Assembly: GCA_037969175.1 (NCBI GenBank)
Contig: JBBKWX010000113.1
Span: 1 to 40,350, forward strand
From: JBBKWX01 sp037969175
GTDB taxonomy: Bacteria; Bacteroidota; Bacteroidia; AKYH767-A; JBBKVM01
DNA: 40,350 nt
Direction of reading: 5' to 3'
Below are positions 16,666 through 24,303 of the stretch, in pieces. Below the pieces are notes generated by a model. That model ran no database searches. It was not told the origin of the DNA and saw only the letters and a program-made list of their open reading frames with translations. The position numbers and the translations under genes were made by a program. Within the stretch, counting starts at the first letter, position 1, and each line of letters starts with the position of its first letter.

Positions 16666-17043
16666 ATGGCACGTATTTCCGGTATTGATTTACCAAAGAA
16701 CAAAAGAGGCGAGATTGGATTGACCTACATTTATGGAATCGGTCGCGCTACTGCACAGGAAATTCTGACTGAAGCGGGTATTGATTTTAATACAAAGGTT
16801 CAGGAATGGGACGATGATCAGTTGAATAGTATTCGTACTATCATCAATGACAGAATTAAAGTTGAAGGTGCACTTCGTTCAGAGGTTCAATTAAACATTA
16901 AACGTCTTATGGATATCGGTTGTTACCGTGGAATCCGTCACCGTATTGGTTTACCATTACGTGGTCAGAGAACCAAGAACAATTGCCGTACTCGTAAGGG
17001 TAAGCGTAAGACAGTTGCTAACAAAAAGAAAGTAACTAAATAA
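16666..17043 (+). CDS. rpsM: 30S ribosomal protein S13 (uS13)
   Basis: Small-subunit head protein forming bridges to L5 and touching the P-site tRNA. 125 residues, normal length. MARISGIDLPKNKRGEIGLT at the start, the helix-two-turn-helix region and the basic tail with RHRIGLPLRGQRTKNNCRTRKG (about residues 91-112) are typical. In E. coli the leader before this gene is the S4 regulatory site; the 34-base gap here is too short for an equivalent pseudoknot to be obvious. Confidence 0.98.
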   Translation: MARISGIDLPKNKRGEIGLTYIYGIGRATAQEILTEAGIDFNTKVQEWDDDQLNSIRTIINDRIKVEGALRSEVQLNIKRLMDIGCYRGIRHRIGLPLRGQRTKNNCRTRKGKRKTVANKKKVTK

Positions 17044-17107
17044 ACATTGACTGGAGGAATAACCGTGGTGGGTCGTTCCGGATCATATACTATTAACAAA
17101 ATTAATA

Positions 17108-17497
17108 ATGGCAAAAACAACCAAAGTAACAAAGAAGAGAGTTGTTAAAGTGGAGGCTTTAGGGCACGCACACATTAACGCTTCCTTCAACAACATTATC
17201 ATCTCCCTCACCAATGAAAATGGGCAGGTGATATCATGGTCGTCTTCCGGTAAAATGGGATTCAGAGGATCAAAAAAGAACACACCGTATGCAGCTCAAA
17301 CAGCAGCTGCAGATTGCGCCAAAGTTGCTTATGACCTTGGCTTGCGCAAAGTGAAAGTGTATGTAAAAGGACCGGGTTCAGGTCGTGAATCAGCAATTCG
17401 TAACCTGCATAACAGCGGAATCGAAGTTACTGAGATCATCGATGTAACTCCTCTTCCACACAATGGATGCCGCCCTCCGAAAAAGAGAAGGGTATAA
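17108..17497 (+). CDS. rpsK: 30S ribosomal protein S11 (uS11)
   Basis: Platform protein of the small subunit at the mRNA exit. 129 residues, normal length. The segment GHAHINASFNNIIISLTNENG (about residues 18-38), the SSSGKMGFRGSKKNTPYAAQ stretch and the C-terminal DVTPLPHNGCRPPKKRRV are all family hallmarks. The 64-base gap before it is larger than most in the cluster and contains a GGAGG followed by a GTG that does not lead to a recognised gene. Confidence 0.98.
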   Translation: MAKTTKVTKKRVVKVEALGHAHINASFNNIIISLTNENGQVISWSSSGKMGFRGSKKNTPYAAQTAAADCAKVAYDLGLRKVKVYVKGPGSGRESAIRNLHNSGIEVTEIIDVTPLPHNGCRPPKKRRV

Positions 17498-17537
17498 TCG
17501 CAAGTCTATTTCTAATCAACATTAAGTAAAAAAAACA

Positions 17538-18143
17538 ATGGCAAGATATATAGGACCAAAAACCAAGATCGCACGTAAATTCCGTGAGCCGATCTATGGA
17601 CCTGACAAAAATTACGAGAAAAGAAATTATCCTCCTGGACAGCACGGACAATCAAAGCGTCGTTCTAAAACCAGTGAATATTCAGTACAGTTAAAGGAAA
17701 AGCAGAAAGTAAAATATACTTATGGTATCCTTGAACGTCAATTTGCAAACTTGTTTCAGAAAGCCAGCCGTAAGGGTGGTATCACCGGAGAAAATCTTCT
17801 TCAGCTGATCGAATCACGTTTGGATAATGTGGTTTATCGTATGGGTATCAGCCCAACACGTGCCGGTGCACGTCAGTTGGTTGGTCACCGTCATATCACG
17901 GTAAACGGAAATGTAGTTAACATTTCTTCTTACACACTTCGCGCAGGTGACGTAGTTGCTGTACGTGAAAAGTCTAAGTCAATGGAAGTGATAACGGATT
18001 CTCTAAAATCCAGAGCAAATAAATATGCCTGGATCGAATGGGATGCATCAACTCTTACCGGTAAGTTCATTAGTATCCCGGCTCGTGATCAGATCCCTGA
18101 AAATATCAAGGAACAACTTATCGTCGAATTGTACTCTAAGTAA
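17538..18143 (+). CDS. rpsD: 30S ribosomal protein S4 (uS4)
   Basis: Primary 16S rRNA-binding protein that starts assembly of the small-subunit body. 201 residues, normal length. The N-terminal region lacks the four-cysteine zinc cluster found in some bacteria, consistent with the zinc-free S14 and L36. The S4 RNA-binding domain is clear from about residue 91 (SRLDNVVYRMGISPTRAGAR) through RQLVGHRHITVNGNVVNISS. Start at 17538, 40 bases after rpsK. Confidence 0.97.
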   Translation: MARYIGPKTKIARKFREPIYGPDKNYEKRNYPPGQHGQSKRRSKTSEYSVQLKEKQKVKYTYGILERQFANLFQKASRKGGITGENLLQLIESRLDNVVYRMGISPTRAGARQLVGHRHITVNGNVVNISSYTLRAGDVVAVREKSKSMEVITDSLKSRANKYAWIEWDASTLTGKFISIPARDQIPENIKEQLIVELYSK

Positions 18144-18208
18144 TCTTAACCGGCAGTTAGATCGAAGGGAAGCCGGAAATCTTTTAACATTAATAATAAA
18201 AATAAAAC

Positions 18209-19201
18209 ATGGCCATATTAGCATTCCAGAAACCGGACAAAGTGATCATGGTGTCAGCCAATGATCATCAGGGAACTTTTGAATTCAGACCCCTGGAGCC
18301 CGGCTACGGTATCACAATCGGAAACTCGTTAAGGAGAATCCTACTCTCTTCACTAGAAGGTCACGCAATTACTACTGTGAAGATCTCTGGTGTAAGCCAT
18401 GAGTTTTCTACGATCAAAGGTGTTGTAGAGGATGTTACCGAAATAATTCTGAACCTGAAACAAGTTCGTTTCAAGAAGCAGATCGAGTCAACAGATTTTG
18501 AAAAAGTTGTGGTTTCTTTAAGCGGTCAGACTGTTTTCACAGCAGGTGACATTGCAAAGCATACAACAGCTTTTCAGGTTTTGAATCCTGATCATGTCAT
18601 TTGCCATCTTGAAAAAGATGTAAAACTTCAAATGGAAATCACCATCGATAAAGGTCGTGGTTATGTTCCGGCTGAAGAGAACAAGCCAGCAAATGCAAGT
18701 ATTGGAACTATTCCAATCGATGCGATCTTTACTCCTATCCGTAATGTTAAGTATACTGTAGAAAACTACCGTGTTGAACAGAAAACAGATTATGAGAAAT
18801 TGACTCTTGAGATCGTTACAGATGGTTCTATTCATCCAAAAGATGCGTTGAAAGAAGCTGCTGAGATCTTGATCCATCATTTCATGCTTTTCTCTGATGA
18901 GAAGATCACCCTTGAGAAGCAAGTGAAAGCTGCAACAGAAGAATTTGATGAGACTTCATTACATATCCGTCAGTTATTGAAGACTAAATTAGTTGATATG
19001 GACCTCAGCGTTCGTGCACTCAATTGCTTAAAAGCAGCTGATGTTGAAACGCTTGCTGATCTTGTTTCATACAACAAAAGTGACCTATTGAAATTTAGAA
19101 ATTTCGGTAAGAAGTCATTAACTGAGCTTGAAGAGCTCGTACGTTCCAAAGGAATGACCTTCGGAATGAATCTTTCGAAGTACAAACTTGATAAGGACTA
19201 G
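18209..19201 (+). CDS. rpoA: DNA-directed RNA polymerase subunit alpha
   Basis: Scaffold for RNA polymerase assembly. 330 residues, normal length. The N-terminal dimerisation domain has EPGYGITIGNSLRRILLSSLEGHAI (about 28-52, shown only in outline) and the C-terminal domain (from about residue 255) has the helix-hairpin-helix segment SVRALNCLKAADVETLADLV ending in FGKKSLTELEELV. This CTD binds UP elements and activators in other bacteria. Placed between rpsD and rplQ as expected. The start at 18209 gives MAILAFQKPDKVIM; the inner Met14 is less likely. Confidence 0.98.
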   Translation: MAILAFQKPDKVIMVSANDHQGTFEFRPLEPGYGITIGNSLRRILLSSLEGHAITTVKISGVSHEFSTIKGVVEDVTEIILNLKQVRFKKQIESTDFEKVVVSLSGQTVFTAGDIAKHTTAFQVLNPDHVICHLEKDVKLQMEITIDKGRGYVPAEENKPANASIGTIPIDAIFTPIRNVKYTVENYRVEQKTDYEKLTLEIVTDGSIHPKDALKEAAEILIHHFMLFSDEKITLEKQVKAATEEFDETSLHIRQLLKTKLVDMDLSVRALNCLKAADVETLADLVSYNKSDLLKFRNFGKKSLTELEELVRSKGMTFGMNLSKYKLDKD

Positions 19202-19240
19202 TCCTGAAAAGACAGCCTTAGCAATTATTGAGATCATAAA

Positions 19241-19795
19241 ATGAGACACGGTAAAAAAATAAATCATCTTGGCCGCACAAATTCACACCGTGAGGCTATG
19301 CTGGCAAATATGTCAACTTCACTGATATTGCATAAACGCATCAGTACAACGTTGGCCAAAGCAAAAGCGCTTAGAAAATATGTTGAGCCTTTGCTTACTA
19401 AAGCGAAATCAGATACTACACATTCTCGCAGAACAGTGTTTAGCTACCTTCAGGATAAAGAAGCTGTAACTATCTTGTTCAGAGATATCGCTGAAAAAAT
19501 AGCAACCCGTCCGGGTGGTTATACACGAATCCTTAAAACAGGAAATCGTCTTGGAGATAATGCAGAAATGTGTATCATCGAGCTTGTTGATTACAACGAA
19601 AACATGCTTACTGAAACTAAAACTAAGAAAGCTAAAACTACTCGTCGTAGTGGTGGTGCTAAAAAGGTTACTGCTGAGAAAGCTGCTCCGGCTGCTGAAA
19701 CAACAAAAGCAGTTGAAGAAGCAACTCCGGAAGTAACACCTGAAGCTCCGACCGAAGAAATTAATAAATCAGAAAGTGAAGAAGGGAATGCCTGA
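19241..19795 (+). CDS. rplQ: 50S ribosomal protein L17 (bL17) with acidic/alanine-rich C-terminal tail
   Basis: 23S rRNA protein at the bottom of the large subunit. The core (residues 1 to about 122) is standard: MRHGKKINHLGRTNSHREAM, then KAKALRKYVEPLLTKAK and GGYTRILKTGNRLGDNAEMC. After it comes a tail of about 60 residues, first Lys/Arg-rich, then Ala/Glu/Thr/Pro-rich, making 184 residues against about 115-130 in many bacteria. Such tails occur in Bacteroidota L17 and are probably disordered and solvent-exposed. Last gene of the superoperon, followed by a strong terminator. Confidence 0.97.
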   Translation: MRHGKKINHLGRTNSHREAMLANMSTSLILHKRISTTLAKAKALRKYVEPLLTKAKSDTTHSRRTVFSYLQDKEAVTILFRDIAEKIATRPGGYTRILKTGNRLGDNAEMCIIELVDYNENMLTETKTKKAKTTRRSGGAKKVTAEKAAPAAETTKAVEEATPEVTPEAPTEEINKSESEEGNA

Positions 19796-19821
19796 TAATC
19801 TTTCATTTATTAGATAAATTT

Positions 19822-19856
19822 AAAAAAGGATAAAGCCGTGGCTTTATCCTTTTTTT
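19822..19856 (+). terminator. Rho-independent terminator after rplQ
   Basis: Perfect 10-base inverted repeat GGATAAAGCC (19828-19837) and GGCTTTATCC (19840-19849), extended by flanking A and T runs and ending in a run of seven T. It lies 27 bases after the rplQ stop and closes the ribosomal superoperon. Confidence 0.92.
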
Positions 19857-19948
19857 ATGCCCTTTCATACAATTTAATTTACTTTGCAGAAGTTCTGTTT
19901 CTAACAGATATTTTGGTTCAGTTTTCTTTATTCTAAATAAATTTATCG

Positions 19949-21091
19949 ATGAAATATTTTGAACGTTCCCCCGCTATCCTGCTCCTGGAAGATGGAACTG
20001 TTTTTCATGGAAAGTCAGCCGGGAAAATAGGTACTGCAACAGGGGAAATCTGCTTTAATACAGGTATGACCGGGTACCAGGAGATCTTTACCGATCCAAG
20101 TTATTTTGGTCAGATCATGGTTGCAACTCATGTTCATATTGGGAATTACGGTGTCAAGAATGATGAAGAGGAATCGGATTCTGTTAAAATTGCCGGTCTT
20201 GTTTGCAGAACATTCAGTACTGTTTATTCAAGAAAAATGGCAACTGAATCATTGATGGATCATTTTCTTGAACAAAATATTGTAGCCATTTCAGATATTG
20301 ATACTCGCGCAATCGTTAGACATATCAGGGATAAAGGAGCAATGAATGCGATCATCAGCTCTGACGAATCGGATATCGATAAGCTCAAGGCAAAGTTAGC
20401 TGAAGTACCCGGAATGAAAGGGCTGGAGCTATCTTCAAGTGTTACTACTGCGAAAGCATACACGTTTGGTGATCCCAATGCCCAACTGAAAGTAGCTGTT
20501 CTTGATCTGGGTATTAAGAAAAATAGCTTGAGGAATTTAAGCGATCGGGGTTGTTTCGTAAAAGTGTTTCCTGCTTCTTCAAGTTATGCCGAGATCAAAG
20601 AATGGAATCCACATGGCTTACTTCTTTCAAATGGCCCGGGTGATCCGGCAGCCATGCCGGAAGTTGTAAAAATAGTGAAGGAAATTTTGGAAGATGGTTT
20701 GCCGCTTTTTGGAATTTGTCTTGGTCATCAGGTGCTTGCACTTGCCAATGATATATCAACTTTTAAAATGCATAATGGACACAGAGGGATCAATCATCCT
20801 GTAATGAATATTGAGACCGGAAAGAGTGAAGTGACATCTCAAAATCATGGATTTGCAATTAATCCGGATGAAGTTAAAGCATCAGATAAAATCGAGATCA
20901 CCCATGTTAATCTGAATGATAACAGCATAGAGGGTATTCGGGTTATAGGAAAACCTGCTTTTAGTGTGCAGTATCATCCTGAATCAGCACCGGGACCAAA
21001 TGATTCACGGTATCTATTCGACACATTCATCAATATGATCCATGAAACTCACGGAATAGAAGTAACATCAGATCAGAATTTAACAGTCTAA
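19949..21091 (+). CDS. carA: Carbamoyl-phosphate synthase small subunit (glutamine amidotransferase)
   Basis: Hydrolyses glutamine and passes ammonia to the large subunit (CarB) to make carbamoyl phosphate for pyrimidines and arginine. 380 residues, normal length. The N-terminal CPSase small-chain domain has GEICFNTGMTGYQEIFTDPS, and the class I amidotransferase domain has the GICLGHQ nucleophile elbow with Cys257 and the partners His343 and Glu345 in QYHPESAPGP. All three catalytic residues are intact. carB is not next to it, so the large subunit must be encoded elsewhere. eno starts 14 bases downstream. Confidence 0.97.
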   Translation: MKYFERSPAILLLEDGTVFHGKSAGKIGTATGEICFNTGMTGYQEIFTDPSYFGQIMVATHVHIGNYGVKNDEEESDSVKIAGLVCRTFSTVYSRKMATESLMDHFLEQNIVAISDIDTRAIVRHIRDKGAMNAIISSDESDIDKLKAKLAEVPGMKGLELSSSVTTAKAYTFGDPNAQLKVAVLDLGIKKNSLRNLSDRGCFVKVFPASSSYAEIKEWNPHGLLLSNGPGDPAAMPEVVKIVKEILEDGLPLFGICLGHQVLALANDISTFKMHNGHRGINHPVMNIETGKSEVTSQNHGFAINPDEVKASDKIEITHVNLNDNSIEGIRVIGKPAFSVQYHPESAPGPNDSRYLFDTFINMIHETHGIEVTSDQNLTV

Positions 21092-21105
21092 TTTTATTAG
21101 TTTTT

Positions 21106-22395
21106 ATGAGTATCATAGCAGATATAAGAGCAAGACAGATCCTCGATTCAAGGGGAAATCCTACAATAGAAGTAGATGTAATAACTCAGAATGGAATCAT
21201 GGGTCGGGCAGCAGTTCCTTCAGGAGCATCTACAGGAGCCCATGAAGCTGTTGAATTGCGTGATGGAGATGAGAATGTATATTTAGGTAGGGGCGTTCTT
21301 AAAGCCATCCAAAACGTAAATAGTTCGATCAATGAAGAGTTGCGCGGATATCCTGTCTATGAGCAGGCTCTCATCGATCAACTCATGATCGATCTGGATG
21401 GAACTCCAAACAAAGCAAATTTAGGAGCAAATGCTATTCTTGGTGTTTCGCTTGCTGTTGCCAAAGCAGCAGCTCAAGAGTCAGGGCAATCCCTGTTTAG
21501 ATATATAGGCGGCGTAAATGCCAATATATTACCTATTCCTTTGATGAATATTCTCAATGGTGGTAGCCATGCAGATAACAGCATAGATTTTCAGGAATTC
21601 ATGATCATGCCTGTAAATGCAGATAGTTTTTCCGATTCCCTTAGAATGGGTACTGAAGTTTTTCATCAATTGAAAAAGGTACTTAAATCAAAAGGGATGA
21701 GTACGAATGTTGGTGATGAAGGTGGATTTGCACCGAATATTAAATCCAATGAGGAAGCTTTGCAAGTGGTTTTGAAAGCGATTGAAGATGCAGGTTATAA
21801 GCCCGGTGAAGATATCTTCATCGCCATCGACGCAGCTGCTACTGAATTCTATATTGAAGAAGAAAAGGTATATCACTTTCACAAATCTACCGGAGATAAA
21901 TTGAGTTCTTCTGATATGGTTGGATTCTGGAAAGACTGGACATCCAAGTATCCTATTTTGTCAATTGAAGATGGACTTGCTGAAGATGATTGGGATGGCT
22001 GGAGAAAATTAACCACGGAACTTGGAGAAAAAATACAACTAGTAGGTGACGATCTTTTTGTAACAAATGTTGATCGATTGGCTGAAGGAATTTCTACAGG
22101 AGCCGGCAATTCGATACTGGTAAAAGTGAATCAAATAGGAACACTTACAGAAACTATTGATGCTGTTGAAATGGCTTCAAGAAATAGTTTTACATCTATC
22201 ATGAGTCATAGATCAGGTGAAACGGAAGATACTACCATAGCTGATCTTGCTGTTGCATTGAAAACAGGTCAAATTAAAACCGGCTCTTCAAGCAGATCAG
22301 ATCGAATGGCAAAATATAACCAGTTGCTGAGAATAGAAGAAGCTCTGGGAAGTGTTGCAAAATTTCCGGGTAAACAATTTCCTTTCCTTCCATAA
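21106..22395 (+). CDS. eno: Enolase
   Basis: Glycolytic enzyme that interconverts 2-phosphoglycerate and phosphoenolpyruvate; also part of RNA degradosomes in some bacteria. 429 residues, normal length. Family marks in order: ARQILDSRGNPTIEVDV, GASTGAHEAVELRDGD, NGGSHADNSIDFQEFMI, the metal-site SIEDGLAEDDWDGW and GDDLFVTN, LVKVNQIGTLTET and SHRSGETEDTTIADLAV. All catalytic segments look complete. It follows carA closely, so the two may share a transcript, although their functions are unrelated. Confidence 0.98.
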   Translation: MSIIADIRARQILDSRGNPTIEVDVITQNGIMGRAAVPSGASTGAHEAVELRDGDENVYLGRGVLKAIQNVNSSINEELRGYPVYEQALIDQLMIDLDGTPNKANLGANAILGVSLAVAKAAAQESGQSLFRYIGGVNANILPIPLMNILNGGSHADNSIDFQEFMIMPVNADSFSDSLRMGTEVFHQLKKVLKSKGMSTNVGDEGGFAPNIKSNEEALQVVLKAIEDAGYKPGEDIFIAIDAAATEFYIEEEKVYHFHKSTGDKLSSSDMVGFWKDWTSKYPILSIEDGLAEDDWDGWRKLTTELGEKIQLVGDDLFVTNVDRLAEGISTGAGNSILVKVNQIGTLTETIDAVEMASRNSFTSIMSHRSGETEDTTIADLAVALKTGQIKTGSSSRSDRMAKYNQLLRIEEALGSVAKFPGKQFPFLP

Positions 22396-22406
22396 TTTTA
22401 ATTGAA

Positions 22407-22718
22407 ATGGAAAATACAGATCAACAAGCAGCCGGAAAGCCTTCTGAAGAAGGACCTGTAAGAGTGAGAAGAAAAGTTCGAATCAAGAAAAAAAGAAGTA
22501 AGAAACGTAAGTATAAGAAGTATTTGGAATATTTTATTTGGATCGCATTAATTGTTGCCTTCTTAATTAGTCTTGTGATGTTGATGAAGCAGCTGGATAT
22601 TTCAGACGAAAAATCAAAAAAGAAAAAGAAACAAGCTAGTTTGAATATTCACACGCATGATAAGAAATCAGGTCATGTTTTTACAACCATTACTGGTTGC
22701 GGTATCCATGCAGTATAA
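22407..22718 (+). CDS. Small Lys/Arg-rich single-pass membrane protein, unknown function
   Basis: I do not recognise this 103-residue protein. Its first 40 residues are strongly basic (runs such as RVRRKVRIKKKRSKKRKYKK) and are followed by one hydrophobic segment at about residues 45-65 (EYFIWIALIVAFLISLVMLM). The C-terminal part starts with another lysine run (KSKKKKKQ) and ends in TTITGCGIHAV. The basic N-terminus should stay in the cytoplasm. Many Bacteroidota have an FtsB/DivIC-like gene after eno, but no coiled coil is visible here. It starts 11 bases after eno, so co-transcription is likely. Confidence 0.75.
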   Translation: MENTDQQAAGKPSEEGPVRVRRKVRIKKKRSKKRKYKKYLEYFIWIALIVAFLISLVMLMKQLDISDEKSKKKKKQASLNIHTHDKKSGHVFTTITGCGIHAV

Positions 22719-22720
22719 GT

Positions 22721-22751
22721 TTGGATATTGCTATTAGGTTAAGTAACTTAG
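22721..22751 (+). promoter_or_regulatory. Possible promoter for citrate synthase
   Basis: TTG at 22721-22723 and TAACTTAG at 22744-22751, spaced by 20 bases, match the Bacteroidota -33/-7 pattern with one mismatch (A for T in the -7 box). Transcription would start near 22758, about 53 bases before the gltA start. Confidence 0.4.
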
Positions 22752-22810
22752 CAAATTAGGGAGAAATTGGATATTTAGATTTTATATTGATATAACGTAC
22801 AGAGAATCAG

Positions 22811-24130
22811 ATGGATGCTTTAAAGGAGAAATTTGCGAAGAAAGCACTTCCGGTTGCAGCGGAAGTAAAGAAGTTTGTAAAAGAAAATGCAGATGTTGTT
22901 ATTGGTAAATATACCGTAGAACAAGTCTATAGTGGTATGAAGGGAATGATCGGAATGGTGACTGAGACATCTAAGTTAGATGCAGAAGAAGGAATCCGAT
23001 TTCGTGGATACTCAATTCCAGAACTTAGGGTAAAGCTTCCCAAAGCACCTGGAGGTGCAGAGCCATTGCCGGAAGGGATTTTCTATCTTATGTTGATGGA
23101 TGAAATGCCTACTGAAAGTGATGTAAGCATGGTAAGCAATAATTGGGCAAGAAGAAGTCAGGTTCCTAAACATGTATTTGATGTACTTGATAAATTACCT
23201 ATCAACACACATCCGATGACCCAATTCAGCATAGCAATTTTAGCTATGCAAACTGAATCTGTTTTCGCTTCTGCATATCGCAAAGGGATCAGCAAGAAAG
23301 ATTATTGGGATCCAATGTATGAAGATGCAATGAATCTGATAGCCAGATTACCACGAGTTGCTGCGTACATTTATAGAAGAGTTTATAAGAATAACGTTCA
23401 CATAGAACCGGATCCTAAGCTTGATTGGGCTGCAAATTTTGCTCACATGTTGGGTTATGATGATTATGATTTCAAACGTTTGATGCGTTTGTATCTGACC
23501 ATACACGTAGATCATGAAGGTGGAAACGTTTCTGCTCATGCTACTCACCTGGTAGGATCTGCATTGAGTGATGCATATTACAGCCTTTCAGCCGGAATGA
23601 ATGGACTTGCAGGTCCTTTACATGGTTTGGCAAATCAGGAAGTTGTGCGTTGGATCAATGACCTTAGAGAATTCTATGATGGTGTCTTGCCAACAAAACA
23701 ACAGATCAAGGAGTATGTTGAAAAGACACTTGCAGAAGGAAAAGTGATTCCGGGTTACGGTCATGCCGTACTGCGTAAAACAGATCCAAGATTCATAGCT
23801 CAAAATGAATTTGCTAAAAAATATATGCCGGATGATGAAGCATTCAAAATTGTTGAAATGCTTTATGAAGTAGTTCCTGATGTATTGGAAGCTACCGGAA
23901 AAGTTAAAAATCCCTGGCCAAATGTTGACGCACATTCAGGTGTATTGTTGATGCATTACGGAATGGTAGAGTATGATTTTTATACTGTATTGTTTGGAGT
24001 AAGTCGCGCTTTAGGTGTTCTTTCAAGCTTATGTTGGGATCGCGCTTTGGCCAATCCAATCGAGCGTCCGGGTTCAGTTACAACTGAAAACATGAAAGAC
24101 ATGGTAAAAAAGTTGACTACCGTGTCTTAA
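22811..24130 (+). CDS. gltA: Citrate synthase, mitochondrial (eukaryotic) type
   Basis: Condenses oxaloacetate and acetyl-CoA to citrate, the entry step of the TCA cycle. 439 residues. The catalytic residues are His271 (GPLHGLANQEV), His318 (PGYGHAVLRKTDPR) and Asp373 (NVDAHSG), nearly the same numbers as His274, His320 and Asp375 of the pig mitochondrial enzyme. Long stretches such as LTIHVDHEGGNVSAHATHLV and YTVLFGVSRALGVLSSL closely follow mitochondrial enzymes as I recall them, and the protein lacks features of the hexameric NADH-regulated E. coli type. It has its own likely promoter and a strong terminator, so it is probably a single-gene transcript. Confidence 0.95.
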   Translation: MDALKEKFAKKALPVAAEVKKFVKENADVVIGKYTVEQVYSGMKGMIGMVTETSKLDAEEGIRFRGYSIPELRVKLPKAPGGAEPLPEGIFYLMLMDEMPTESDVSMVSNNWARRSQVPKHVFDVLDKLPINTHPMTQFSIAILAMQTESVFASAYRKGISKKDYWDPMYEDAMNLIARLPRVAAYIYRRVYKNNVHIEPDPKLDWAANFAHMLGYDDYDFKRLMRLYLTIHVDHEGGNVSAHATHLVGSALSDAYYSLSAGMNGLAGPLHGLANQEVVRWINDLREFYDGVLPTKQQIKEYVEKTLAEGKVIPGYGHAVLRKTDPRFIAQNEFAKKYMPDDEAFKIVEMLYEVVPDVLEATGKVKNPWPNVDAHSGVLLMHYGMVEYDFYTVLFGVSRALGVLSSLCWDRALANPIERPGSVTTENMKDMVKKLTTVS

Positions 24131-24147
24131 TCAATAATTTAAATATT

Positions 24148-24176
24148 AACCCGGGATATTTCCCGGGTTTTTTTTT
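24148..24176 (+). terminator. Rho-independent terminator after gltA
   Basis: Nine-base inverted repeat AACCCGGGA (24148-24156) and TCCCGGGTT (24161-24169) around a TATT loop, followed by a run of T to 24176. It begins 18 bases after the gltA stop. Confidence 0.93.
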
Positions 24177-24303
24177 GCTGATTTTTTTGAGTTGTGCCGA
24201 TAGACGGGAGTTAGACCAATCTTTCAGCCTGCTTTTTTTTTATACTTATCTTTACCCTTCAATTCCTTTTACAATTTGGAATAAAATTTTGAAATTTTAA
24301 ATC

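Noticed and set aside
19861..19890. TACTTTG box before carA as a promoter
   Set aside because: The box is one base short of TAnnTTTG and no TTG lies at the normal distance, so the evidence is too weak for a feature entry.
24245..24254. TATCTTTA before the ubiD-family gene as a promoter
   Set aside because: The last base differs from the consensus and there is no matching upstream element; it may still be the promoter but cannot be supported.
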